Shown here one piece after another: positions 16,754 to 24,835 of a DNA stretch of 64,000 nucleotides. The stretch is from Croceivirga sp. (GTDB lineage: Bacteria; Bacteroidota; Bacteroidia; Flavobacteriales; Flavobacteriaceae), in contig JANQKR010000011.1 of the NCBI GenBank assembly GCA_028281025.1, positions 62,001 through 126,000 of the forward strand. The letters run 5' to 3'. Position 1 is the first letter of the stretch. The number at the start of each line of letters is the position of its first letter. The notes under the pieces were generated by a model. That model had not been told where the DNA came from and did no database searches. It saw only the letters and a list, made by a program, of their open reading frames with translations. The position numbers and the translations under genes were made by a program.

Positions 16754-17392
16754 ATGGAGTTCTTAAAAGATGATTTGGCAGCCATGGACCGTATTATGCG
16801 TTTAAAATTCATAAATGCGGTTTCAGGCATTAAACCTGCAAACCTTATTGGCACAATTTCCAAGGATGGACAGACCAACCTTGCCCTAATCAGTTCTGTG
16901 GTACATCTAGGTAGCGATCCGCCCTTAATGGCCTACATATCCAGACCGACAACAGTACCCAGGCATACTTTAGAAAATATTTTAAGCACCGGGCAATACA
17001 CCATTAACCATATCAACAAGGATATCATTGAAAGGGCCCACTACACCTCGGCAAAGTTTGATAGGGATAGTTCCGAATTTGAAGGATGTCAGCTAACAGA
17101 AGAGTACCTATCGGATATCAAGGCCCCTTTTGTTATGGAAAGTAGTATGCAAATGGGGATGCAATTGGTAGACACTGTTGCTATACAACAAAACGGGACC
17201 ATAATGGTCATTGGAGAAATCGTTTATCTAAAACTGCCTTCTGAAATTGTGGGGGCAGGCCATGAGATCGATCTATCAAAAGCCAATGGTGTTGGTATCT
17301 CTGGGCTTAATTCGTATTATGAACTGAAGAAAATAGCGGAATATCCCTATGCAAGGGTCAATGAAGTACCTGACTTCAATAAAGAAAAATGA
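16754..17392 (+). CDS. Flavin reductase family protein
   Basis: The 212-residue FMN-binding split-barrel protein has [19 protein letters not shown], then [20 protein letters not shown] and [17 protein letters not shown], typical of the flavin-reductase/DIM6-NTAB family. It may supply reduced flavin to the neighbouring photolyase-like proteins (inference). The start is one base after the upstream stop, and its own stop overlaps the DUF2256 start (ATGA). Confidence 0.88.
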   Translation: MEFLKDDLAAMDRIMRLKFINAVSGIKPANLIGTISKDGQTNLALISSVVHLGSDPPLMAYISRPTTVPRHTLENILSTGQYTINHINKDIIERAHYTSAKFDRDSSEFEGCQLTEEYLSDIKAPFVMESSMQMGMQLVDTVAIQQNGTIMVIGEIVYLKLPSEIVGAGHEIDLSKANGVGISGLNSYYELKKIAEYPYARVNEVPDFNKEK

Positions 17393-17532
17393 AAAAATCA
17401 CAGCTCCCCATAAAGTACTGTATCGTATGTGGTCTCCCTTTTAGTTGGAGGAAAAAATGGGAGAAGGACTGGGAAAATGTGCGCTATTGTAGTGCACGGT
17501 GTAGAAAAAATAAAAACCATGGGCAACATTAA
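17389..17532 (+). CDS. DUF2256 zinc-ribbon-like small protein
   Basis: The 47-residue protein has [16 protein letters not shown], then [15 protein letters not shown]: two CxxC-type pairs that would bind a metal ion. This is the exact architecture of DUF2256 proteins, which are repeatedly found next to cryptochrome genes. It overlaps the flavin reductase by four bases and the cryptochrome by 14. Confidence 0.88.
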   Translation: MKKSQLPIKYCIVCGLPFSWRKKWEKDWENVRYCSARCRKNKNHGQH

Positions 17533-18997
17533 TCTTGTACTTCCCCATCAGTTATTTGAGCAGAGTCCTTTGTTCTCCAATGGGCAGGAATTCTATTTGG
17601 TGGAAGAAAGGCTCTTCTTTACCCAATACAATTTTCATAAACAGAAAATCGCCTTCCATAGGGCAAGCATGAAGTTTTATGAAAAATACCTGACAGACCT
17701 CGGAAAGAAGGTACACTACATAGCCAGTGAGGAATCGGCCTCGGATATCCGGGAACTGATAGCACAGTTCGCAAAGAGCCAAATCAAGGAAATAAGCTTT
17801 GTTGATCCAGTGGATGATTGGCTCTCTACCCGAATCAAAAACGCTTCCGGGAAACATGGTATCACGACGAATGAATATGAATCCCCTTCCTTTTTGAACA
17901 GCCTTGGTGTGTTACGCACGTATTTTAAAAAAGGACGGAAGAAATACCATCAAACCCAATTCTATATTGAGCAACGAAAAACACGACATCTTTTATTGGA
18001 TGGGTCCGGCAAGGCCCTGGGAGGCAAATGGACCTTTGATACCGACAACAGAAAAAAGTATCCCTCAAAAAAGGTTCCGCCCTCCATTCATTACCCGGCG
18101 TCCAATATTTTCTTTGAAGAAGCCCAGACTTACGTGGACCAAAACTTCAATGACAATTTTGGGGAACTGGGGAACGCTCCGTTGTACCCCACCAATTTTG
18201 ACGATGCCAAGGAATGGCTTCAGCAGTTTTTGGAGTATCGATTTCATGATTTTGGAGCCTATGAAGATGCCATAGTCCAAGACCAACATATTCTAAACCA
18301 TAGTGTCCTAACACCCATGCTCAATGTGGGATTGTTAACACCGAACCTTATTGTCGAGGAGTCCATTTCGTTTGGAAAACAGGAAGGAATTCCCTTGAAC
18401 TCCATTGAAGGATTTATACGCCAAATAGTGGGTTGGCGTGAGTTCATTCGCGGCATCTATACCTTTCACGGCAGAGCCGAACGTACCCGGAATTTTTGGG
18501 GTTTCAAACGAAAATTGCCTTCTTCTTTTTATGATGGTACTACGGGTATCCCCCCTATTGACCATACCATAAAAAAAGTATTGAAAACAGGATATTGCCA
18601 TCATATTGAAAGGCTTATGGTATTGGGAAACTTTATGTTGTTGTGCGAAATTGATCCCGATGAGGTTTACCAATGGTTTATGGAGCTCTTTATAGATGCT
18701 TATGATTGGGTCATGGTTCCCAATATTTATGGTATGAGCCAATTTTCTGACGGCGGTCTTTTTGCCACTAAACCTTATATCAGTGGAAGTAATTATTTAC
18801 TAAAGATGGGCAATTATCAAAAAGGTGAATGGCAAGGTATCTGGGATGGCCTTTTCTGGCGGTTTATGGATACCCACCGCAGTTTTTTCCTTAAAAACCC
18901 ACGTTTGGGAATGCTGGTCAGAACCTTTGATAAGATGGAGCCCGAAAAGAAGGAAGCACATTTGAAAAATGCGGAGAATTATCTCTCTTCACTGTAG
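17519..18997 (+). CDS. Cryptochrome/photolyase family protein (FeS-BCP clade, cluster ligands lost)
   Basis: The protein has 492 residues from ATG 17519 ([17 protein letters not shown]); the frame extends upstream but would overlap DUF2256 fully. The N-terminal alpha/beta domain is followed by a helical FAD domain with [31 protein letters not shown] and [16 protein letters not shown]. This matches the prokaryotic (6-4) photolyase/FeS-BCP clade. In that clade a CxxC and a further Cys just after this point bind a [4Fe-4S] cluster. Here the segment near residue 431 reads [16 protein letters not shown] without those Cys. DNA repair or light sensing is expected. Confidence 0.88.
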   Translation: MGNINLVLPHQLFEQSPLFSNGQEFYLVEERLFFTQYNFHKQKIAFHRASMKFYEKYLTDLGKKVHYIASEESASDIRELIAQFAKSQIKEISFVDPVDDWLSTRIKNASGKHGITTNEYESPSFLNSLGVLRTYFKKGRKKYHQTQFYIEQRKTRHLLLDGSGKALGGKWTFDTDNRKKYPSKKVPPSIHYPASNIFFEEAQTYVDQNFNDNFGELGNAPLYPTNFDDAKEWLQQFLEYRFHDFGAYEDAIVQDQHILNHSVLTPMLNVGLLTPNLIVEESISFGKQEGIPLNSIEGFIRQIVGWREFIRGIYTFHGRAERTRNFWGFKRKLPSSFYDGTTGIPPIDHTIKKVLKTGYCHHIERLMVLGNFMLLCEIDPDEVYQWFMELFIDAYDWVMVPNIYGMSQFSDGGLFATKPYISGSNYLLKMGNYQKGEWQGIWDGLFWRFMDTHRSFFLKNPRLGMLVRTFDKMEPEKKEAHLKNAENYLSSL

Positions 18998-19326
18998 TGG
19001 GGGCCGTTTGATCGGCATTGATAACTTCATACAATTCGTAAGGAATTAGTAATTAAAACAGGGCTAATTACTTCATATTTACAATATGGGGAACAATAAA
19101 ATCTTTTAAGAAGTCCTCCCAAAAACAATTCTGAAAAGATAGGAACCCATCTTAGTTCCCATGCCAAATCTTTTCAACACATTTCCATAAAATATAGGGT
19201 TGAATGCTTTGATGATGCACTAGCAAACCCTACCTTCGCCTTATTTAAATTTAGTCTAAATAGTTTTTTATTCTGAATCTTCTTTCAAAAAGACCAATTA
19301 TATTTTTAATAGGGTAAAAAAATTAT
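18998..19326. other. Long AT-rich leader region upstream of TonB receptor
   Basis: No gene is seen. The only structure is nested inverted repeats at 19134-19174: AAAAGAT/ATCTTTT enclosing GGAAC/GTTCC. These could be a weak terminator of the photolyase operon or a folded leader. Confidence 0.3.
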
Positions 19327-19334
19327 TAGCTTTG
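19303..19334 (+). promoter_or_regulatory. Promoter of the TonB receptor gene
   Basis: TAGCTTTG at 19327-19334 is a perfect TAnnTTTG core, with TTTT at 19303-19306 about 20 bases upstream. It lies 37 bases before the start codon. Confidence 0.55.
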
Positions 19335-19371
19335 TCTAAAAATTTATTGAGCTTGTTTTAAACTCCAATTC

Positions 19372-21735
19372 ATGAGGTCAAAAAACTACCTTTTGTTGTG
19401 TATACTTATCACTACCACATCCGTCTTTTCGCAGAACGATCAAGCAACGATTTCGGGTCAAGTTACTTCCAACAATGAACCCGTACCCTTTGCCACCGTG
19501 TTTGTGAAAAATGGCACCAATGGTACCACCTCAAACGCAGATGGGTATTATGAACTCAAGGTAAACCCAGGAGCGTTGTCGTTGCAAGTTAGTTCACAGG
19601 GCTACCGAAAAACAGGAACGACCATTACGGTTTCCGCCAACGAATCGGTTACCCTTAATTTTGAGATGATCGAAGATATATTGGGCTTGGATGAAGTGGT
19701 CATTAGTGCCACACGAAACCGTGTGGAACGCAGGAGTGCCCCTGTTGTGGTATCTACTTTAAAACCCAGATTGCTTACGGCAACACAATCCATTTCCTTG
19801 GCTGATGGCCTGAATTTTGCTCCCGGGGTCCGTGTGGAGACCAATTGTCAGAACTGTGGTTTTACACAGGTACGCTTAAATGGTCTGGATGGGGCATATA
19901 CCCAGATTCTGCTGAATAGCAGACCCATATTTACTTCATTATTGGGGGTCTATGGCCTGGAACAGATTCCAACAAATATCATTGAACGCGTTGAGGTGGT
20001 CCGTAGTGGTGGTTCCGCACTCTATGGTTCCAATGCCATAGCGGGAACCGTTAACGTGATTACCAAGGACCCTGTTCTAAATACTTGGGAAATTGGAAGC
20101 AATCTTGCCCTTATTGATGGCGAACAACCCGATCGCTTATTGACCTTTAACGCTTCCATTGTGGCCGATGACCTTAAAAGTGGGATAACCATGTTCGGCA
20201 CCTATAGAAATCGGGAAGCGTACGATGCCAATGACGATGGTTTTACGGAAATAGTGGAACTTAGGAACAATACCGTGGGGGCAAAAGCATTTTTACGCCC
20301 TACCGACCGCAGCCGGATCTCGGTCAATTTAAATGCCATACGTGAATATCGCCGGGGAGGGGATCGTTTGAATCTGGCCCCACAGTTCACGGATATTACG
20401 GAAGAATTGGATCACGACACCTTTATTGGAGGAGCGGACTATGAACTCACAAGTAAGGACAATACCGGAAAATTCCAGGTATATACCTCCGCATCCTATA
20501 CCAATAGGGATAGTTTTTATGGTGGCCTTGGTGGAGGACGTACCGAACAGGACAGTGTTTTGGCCAATAATGCCTTTGGTAGTACCAGGGATTTGGCCTG
20601 GGTAAATGGATTACAGTACACCAAGACCTTTCAAAACAAAGATGTCCTTACCGTGGGTACTGAATTCAACCACGCCAATACAGAGGATATCATTCCCGGC
20701 TATAATCGTTTAATCGATCAAAGCGTAAACTCCTTGGCGGCGTATGCACAATACGAGTGGAAACCCACTGAGAAATTCACCGCCCTTATCGGTACCCGTT
20801 TGGATAATGTACGTGTGGATGGAGATTATACCATTGGCGGAATTGACAGGGGAGTTGATATTAACCAAACAGCCTTTTCCCCCCGCTTAACGCTATCCTA
20901 TCAATTTACCGAAGAACTAAAGTTAAGGGGAGGCTATGCACGGGGATTCCGCGCACCACAGGCCTTTAATGAAGACCTTCATATTTCAAGCGTTGGGGGT
21001 GAGCCGCAGTTCGTTATCCTTTCCAATGACCTGGACACGGAATATTCAAATGCCTATACCGGTTCGTTGAATTACTCAAAAAATGTGGGGTTGCTACAAA
21101 TGGATTTTCTAATAGAGGGCTTTTACACCACCCTGGAAAACCCGTTTACTTTGGTGAGTACGGGAGCCGTATTGGAGAATGGCTCCATTTTGGAAGAAGT
21201 GCGTAACGGAGAGGGGGCACAGGTCTATGGCAGCAACTTTGAATTTGGGGTTTCCCCCAATCCAAAATGGCAGTTTCAATTGGGGGGCACCCTGCAAAAA
21301 GCTGAATTTGACGAACCCCAAATTTTATTCGAGTCCGATGGGACTCCGGGAGAATCGGATATTATTATTGAAGAATTTGTGCGGGTGCCCAACCTCTACG
21401 GATATCTGAATTCCACCTGGATTCCCAATGAAACCTTCAATATAGACCTTACGGGCACCTATACGGGAAGCATGACGGTACCTTTGGTCGTCAGTGATAC
21501 CGGTTTTTTACAACTGAACGAGGTGGACACGTTCTTTGACCTCAATATCAAATTGGAATCCCATATCGATTTTAATGAAAACTTTATGACAACATTCTTT
21601 GCCGGGGTGCGAAACATTTTCAATAGTTTTCAGGACGACTTTGATGTAGGACCAATGCGGGATTCGGACTATATTTACGGACCTGCTGCACCCAGGACCT
21701 TTTTCTTTGGGGTTAAATTTGGAAAGTTGCATTAA
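19372..21735 (+). CDS. TonB-dependent outer-membrane receptor
   Basis: The 787-residue protein has a signal peptide (LLLCILITTTSVFSQ). A carboxypeptidase-regulatory-like domain spans about residues 25-105 (ISGQVTSNNEPVPFATVFV). The TonB plug follows (GLDEVVISATRNRVERRS through YGSNAIAGTVNVIT), then a long beta-barrel ending in FFFGVKFGKLH. The plug carries a Cys pair, ETNCQNCGFTQVRLNG (about residues 157-165), which is unusual and may bind metal or form a disulfide. Uptake of a siderophore-, metal- or cofactor-like ligand is expected, and the substrate cannot be read. A thioredoxin-like gene follows after 12 bases. Confidence 0.92.
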   Translation: MRSKNYLLLCILITTTSVFSQNDQATISGQVTSNNEPVPFATVFVKNGTNGTTSNADGYYELKVNPGALSLQVSSQGYRKTGTTITVSANESVTLNFEMIEDILGLDEVVISATRNRVERRSAPVVVSTLKPRLLTATQSISLADGLNFAPGVRVETNCQNCGFTQVRLNGLDGAYTQILLNSRPIFTSLLGVYGLEQIPTNIIERVEVVRSGGSALYGSNAIAGTVNVITKDPVLNTWEIGSNLALIDGEQPDRLLTFNASIVADDLKSGITMFGTYRNREAYDANDDGFTEIVELRNNTVGAKAFLRPTDRSRISVNLNAIREYRRGGDRLNLAPQFTDITEELDHDTFIGGADYELTSKDNTGKFQVYTSASYTNRDSFYGGLGGGRTEQDSVLANNAFGSTRDLAWVNGLQYTKTFQNKDVLTVGTEFNHANTEDIIPGYNRLIDQSVNSLAAYAQYEWKPTEKFTALIGTRLDNVRVDGDYTIGGIDRGVDINQTAFSPRLTLSYQFTEELKLRGGYARGFRAPQAFNEDLHISSVGGEPQFVILSNDLDTEYSNAYTGSLNYSKNVGLLQMDFLIEGFYTTLENPFTLVSTGAVLENGSILEEVRNGEGAQVYGSNFEFGVSPNPKWQFQLGGTLQKAEFDEPQILFESDGTPGESDIIIEEFVRVPNLYGYLNSTWIPNETFNIDLTGTYTGSMTVPLVVSDTGFLQLNEVDTFFDLNIKLESHIDFNENFMTTFFAGVRNIFNSFQDDFDVGPMRDSDYIYGPAAPRTFFFGVKFGKLH

Positions 21736-21747
21736 ATTGGAGATGCT

Positions 21748-22224
21748 ATGAACTTGAGGATATCGTTATGGTTTGGCTGTTGCTTGTTCTTCACATGCGT
21801 ATGCCATTCCCAACAGGCAACAATCAATTGGTTGGATTTTGAGCAGTTGGAAGACTCCCTTGCCATAAAGCCCAAAAAAGTATTCATTGATTTTTATGCG
21901 GATTGGTGCGCCTACTGCAAGAAAATGGACAAGGCGGCTTTTAGGGATGAAGGGGTCGTTGCCCAATTGAACGGTAATTACTATGCGGTTAAAATGAATG
22001 TCGAATCCAAGGACACCATATCTTTTGGAGGGGATACTTTTTATAACAGGGAATTGGGTAAAAAACGAAACCCAACCCACGAAATCCCCTTGCTCTTGGC
22101 TTCCAGGGAAGGAAGCCCCTTTTCATTGCCGGCTATCGTAATCCTGGACGAAGAGTTCCAGATGAGCGAACGCTATTTTGAATATATCCCGCCAAAAGCG
22201 ATGTTGGAAATACTTGCCGACTAA
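21748..22224 (+). CDS. Exported thioredoxin-like protein
   Basis: The 158-residue protein has a signal peptide (SLWFGCCLFFTCVCHSQ) and a thioredoxin fold whose active site is DFYADWCAYCKKMDK. The cis-Pro region is FSLPAIVIL. It is probably periplasmic or lipid-linked, and acts as a disulfide oxidoreductase. The gene follows the TonB receptor by 12 bases and is presumably co-transcribed; the receptor plug has a Cys pair it could act on (inference). Confidence 0.85.
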   Translation: MNLRISLWFGCCLFFTCVCHSQQATINWLDFEQLEDSLAIKPKKVFIDFYADWCAYCKKMDKAAFRDEGVVAQLNGNYYAVKMNVESKDTISFGGDTFYNRELGKKRNPTHEIPLLLASREGSPFSLPAIVILDEEFQMSERYFEYIPPKAMLEILAD

Positions 22225-22229
22225 TGTTC

Positions 22230-22721
22230 CTAGGCCACCTTTTTTTCGCGTTCCATGGCAAGAAAGTGGGTAAGTCTGTTTTCCGAGTCGTATAAAGGCA
22301 AAACATCAATCTGGCATTGGTATTCTTCGCCATTTTTGCGGTAATTGGTAATCGCGGCCTTAAAACGCTTCTCTTCCTTTAACAATTGCCGTATTTCACC
22401 CCTAGTAGCTTCCGAGGTATTCGTACCGTGCAAAAAGGTAGGGCGTTTGCCTATGGCAAAGTCCTTGGCATATCCCGTCATTTCCCTAAATCCGTTATCG
22501 GCCCATACAATTTCCCTATTGGAATCGGTAACCACAAGTGCTTCATAATCCGTTGTTTCCAGAACTTCCTGGATGCTTGGGTCAATGCTTCTTTTTAATA
22601 GGGATCCCAATTGTTTCAAATCGTTTTCCACTTTCAATTTTTTCAATAGTTTGTGGTAATTCTCCAGATGGAAATCAAAACTTAGAATGGGTGAAATGTA
22701 GCTTCTCTTTTTGGGTACCAT
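22230..22721 (-). CDS. PAS domain protein resembling LOV but lacking the flavin Cys
   Basis: The product has 163 residues from ATG 22721; the frame opens at 22799. The N-terminal helix (LENYHKLLKKLKVENDL) is followed by a single PAS domain: ALVVTDSNREIVWADNGFREMTGY, AIGKRPTFLHGTNTSEATRG, FKAAITNYRKNGEEYQCQI and a final HFLAMERE strand. The position equivalent to the LOV motif GRNCRFLQG reads GKRPTFLHG, so the photoactive Cys is replaced. A signalling role without its own output domain is likely. It converges on the thioredoxin-like gene. Confidence 0.78.
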   Translation of the reverse strand: MVPKKRSYISPILSFDFHLENYHKLLKKLKVENDLKQLGSLLKRSIDPSIQEVLETTDYEALVVTDSNREIVWADNGFREMTGYAKDFAIGKRPTFLHGTNTSEATRGEIRQLLKEEKRFKAAITNYRKNGEEYQCQIDVLPLYDSENRLTHFLAMEREKKVA

Positions 22722-22957
22722 AACCAATTTTTTACATGTCAATTGACAAAAACAACAACAGGAAAGGTACGAATTGGCATTGGGGGCAAAAATGACCATT
22801 GTCAGTATTTAAGGGGAAAGAAGCGCTTATCTTGATCTTGGTTTTTACATAGAAGGATATATAAATTATGGTTGTATTCTCATGTTACATATAATTTTTC
22901 CAAATATCGTGGTGACAATTTAGATCATTACGACATTTAATAAGTAAACGATAAAAA

Positions 22958-23944
22958 ATGAAAAAAATATTTTTACTGTTAGGAGTTACCGGAATGATTC
23001 TTAACGTCAATTCCCAAGAAAACAAAATTGAAGCAACTGGAAACGTAGGGATTGGAACGACAAACCCTAAACATAAATTAGATGTTAACGGAAATATCGA
23101 AAATCGAACAGGTGAATTTTATTCAGAGGCAAATGCATTTGTTTTTAGAAATAATGGAGGAGCATGGACTCCTATAAACTCTAGAGGGATTAATATAGGA
23201 GACTGGGTGAATAGTGCAAGTTATGGTGAATTTATAACAGGTTCAGACTATCATATGAATTTCAAAATCCAAGGAGTTTCTCGTTTATTTATTCATAAAA
23301 GTAATGGAAATGTTGGAATTGGAACTAATAACCCTTCCAATTCTCAAGGATGGGATGGAGTATTAGATGTTGCAGGTTCACAACATTCAAAAATTTTAGC
23401 TACTAGTGTTAACGCAACTTTTAAAACAGGAATATTTTCTCATAATGAATCTTGGCACGGAGGAGGAGGTTTTGTAGGGACAGAGAGTAATCACAATTTA
23501 CATCTTATAACTGGATATTCACCAAAAATGACAATTTTGACAAATGGAAATATTGGAATTGGGACAAAAAACCCAGATATGAAACTCACTGTAAAAGGAA
23601 ATATTCATGCAGAAGAAGTAAAAATAGACCTAAATGTTCCTGCTCCAGATTACGTTTTTAAGGACAGCTATCAATTAAGAAGTCTTGAGGAACTGGAAAA
23701 TTTCATCAAAGACAATAGTCACCTACCTGAAATTCCGTCTGCAAGGGATTTTGAGCAAAACGGTATTATGCAGGCAGAAATGGATATGAACCTCCTTAAG
23801 AAAATTGAGGAGTTGACTTTATATACAATTCAACAAGAAAAGAAAATTAAAGCGCAGGCTAAAAAAATTGAAAATCTAGAATCCTTGAACAACAAGTTCC
23901 TTGAATTGCAATCCAGGCTGGAAAAACTGGAACTTGAAGAATAA
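22958..23944 (+). CDS. Secreted tail-fibre-like protein with GNVGIGT repeats
   Basis: The 328-residue protein has a signal peptide (IFLLLGVTGMILNVNSQ). Three repeats of the form GN(V/I)GIGTxNP occur at about residues 28, 120 and 206. The C-terminal HLPEIPSARDFEQNGIM segment is followed by a coiled coil (LKKIEELTLYTIQQEKKIKAQ to LESLNNKFLELQSRLEKLE). This layout is common in Bacteroidota surface or tail-fibre-like proteins that trimerise. The gene is more AT-rich than the genes to its left. It ends just before a hairpin terminator and the candidate left boundary of the island. Confidence 0.8.
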   Translation: MKKIFLLLGVTGMILNVNSQENKIEATGNVGIGTTNPKHKLDVNGNIENRTGEFYSEANAFVFRNNGGAWTPINSRGINIGDWVNSASYGEFITGSDYHMNFKIQGVSRLFIHKSNGNVGIGTNNPSNSQGWDGVLDVAGSQHSKILATSVNATFKTGIFSHNESWHGGGGFVGTESNHNLHLITGYSPKMTILTNGNIGIGTKNPDMKLTVKGNIHAEEVKIDLNVPAPDYVFKDSYQLRSLEELENFIKDNSHLPEIPSARDFEQNGIMQAEMDMNLLKKIEELTLYTIQQEKKIKAQAKKIENLESLNNKFLELQSRLEKLELEE

Positions 23945-23989
23945 AAATCCTATCCCAACCAAGCGCTGCTTTGAAAATGGTCCAAACAA

Positions 23990-24017
23990 AAAAACGCCAG
24001 GCAAGCTTGGCGTTTTT
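23990..24017. terminator. Hairpin terminator (bidirectional)
   Basis: AAAAACGCCA / TGGCGTTTTTT with an 8-base interior can act on both strands. It ends the tail-fibre-like gene. On the minus strand it lies 21 bases after the tRNA-like fragment at 24038-24052, where a tRNA terminator would be expected. Confidence 0.7.
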
Positions 24018-24037
24018 TCGTATCGAATCAGGTATTC

Positions 24038-24052
24038 GTGACCTCGGCGGGA
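24038..24052 (-). repeat. Candidate att site: remnant of tRNA-Arg 3' end
   Basis: GTGACCTCGGCGGGA matches GTGACCACGGAGGGA at 47051-47065 in 13 of 15 positions. That second sequence is the 3' end of tRNA-Arg. The similarity sits exactly where the base composition changes into the AT-rich island. On the minus strand the order is fragment, then terminator. Confidence 0.5.
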
Positions 24053-24060
24053 CAGAATTC

Positions 24061-24449
24061 TAACTTTTTAAAGGAAGATATTGAAATTATTATCAATAAA
24101 TCGCTCCATATTAGAAGTGTTTGATTTTAACATTTCAAGACGGTTTAAATTTAAAGTAAAAGGAATCTATTCTCGTTGCTTTAGAAATTTTATAAAAAAT
24201 TAATTTTCTATAGTCGGATAGTTTAACGAATTCTTTGATATTAAATGTCGGATTGAAAACTTTATTAGTTCGTGAATGTATTCATTCTCTAGGCTAGTAC
24301 TGTTATCGAATACAATTTGTCCAAATTGCAACCTCGTTTTAAGATTACAGAAAAAAGAGGCTAGAACTTAAGGCAAGTGTCCAACCCCTTTGTAAAACAA
24401 ATAATCCACAAGGATGATACTTCACGAATGGATTACGCAAACTTTAAGA
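24061..24449. other. AT-rich region without a recognisable gene
   Basis: About 390 bases lie between the candidate att fragment and the precursor-peptide gene. No frame of convincing quality or hairpin terminator is seen. Short in-frame stretches on the minus strand, interrupted by stops, could be a decayed gene. Confidence 0.35.
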
Positions 24450-24632
24450 CTAATATCCTCCGCAATTATCTCTTACACTAAACTTCGTGCAACGATTTGA
24501 CCCACAACAAGCTTTACTTTTTCTAGTACCGTTGTTACAACTAATAACACAGATTCCTCCGCCGTTAACGCTTTCCATTTCAAATCGGTCCATTTGTGAA
24601 ATAGTCTTTTTGTTTAACTTAAGTTTTTTCAT
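24450..24632 (-). CDS. Class I lanthipeptide precursor (LanA-like, double-Gly leader)
   Basis: The product is a 60-residue peptide. The leader KKLKLNKKTISQMDRFEMES ends in VNGGG, matching Bacteroidota class I lanthipeptide leaders with a GG cleavage site (after G24-G25 or G25-G26). The core (about residues 26-60) holds six Cys (28, 32, 42, 43, 48, 57) and six Ser/Thr (31, 36, 39, 45, 49, 52), plus several Arg/Lys, and ends CGGY. The LanB dehydratase would act on Ser/Thr, LanC would close thioether rings, and the C39 exporter would cut the leader. The gene is transcribed away from the lanB operon, with its own TATATTTG promoter core. Confidence 0.85.
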   Translation of the reverse strand: MKKLKLNKKTISQMDRFEMESVNGGGICVISCNNGTRKSKACCGSNRCTKFSVRDNCGGY

Positions 24633-24674
24633 GATTAGATTTTAAAATTTAATTTTGAAGGATTATTCCTATAA

Positions 24675-24682
24675 CAAATATA
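24675..24682 (-). promoter_or_regulatory. Promoter -7 box of the precursor peptide gene
   Basis: TATATTTG on the minus strand is a perfect TAnnTTTG core, 42 bases upstream of the precursor ATG. The -33 region is AT-rich without a clear TTTG. Confidence 0.6.
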
Positions 24683-24773
24683 GGCTTATTTTATTTTAAT
24701 TTTAATAATTAACATGTAATATTTTTTAATAAAAAAACTATAATATATATATGTAAATTCAGCTATTTTAATC

Positions 24774-24804
24774 TTTTAGATAGACATTAAGATTATTACA
24801 TTTG
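24774..24804 (+). promoter_or_regulatory. Promoter of the lanthipeptide biosynthesis operon
   Basis: TACATTTG at 24797-24804 is a perfect -7 core, with TTTT at 24774-24777 in the -33 position. It lies 31 bases before the first gene and is divergent from the precursor promoter. Confidence 0.6.
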
Positions 24805-24835
24805 CTGTAATTATGATTTATAATTATTAAATTAA

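Noticed and set aside
23990-24017. Considered as part of a short CRISPR-like or repeat array with neighbouring hairpins.
   Set aside because: Only a single hairpin; no regularly spaced repeats anywhere in the window and no cas genes.
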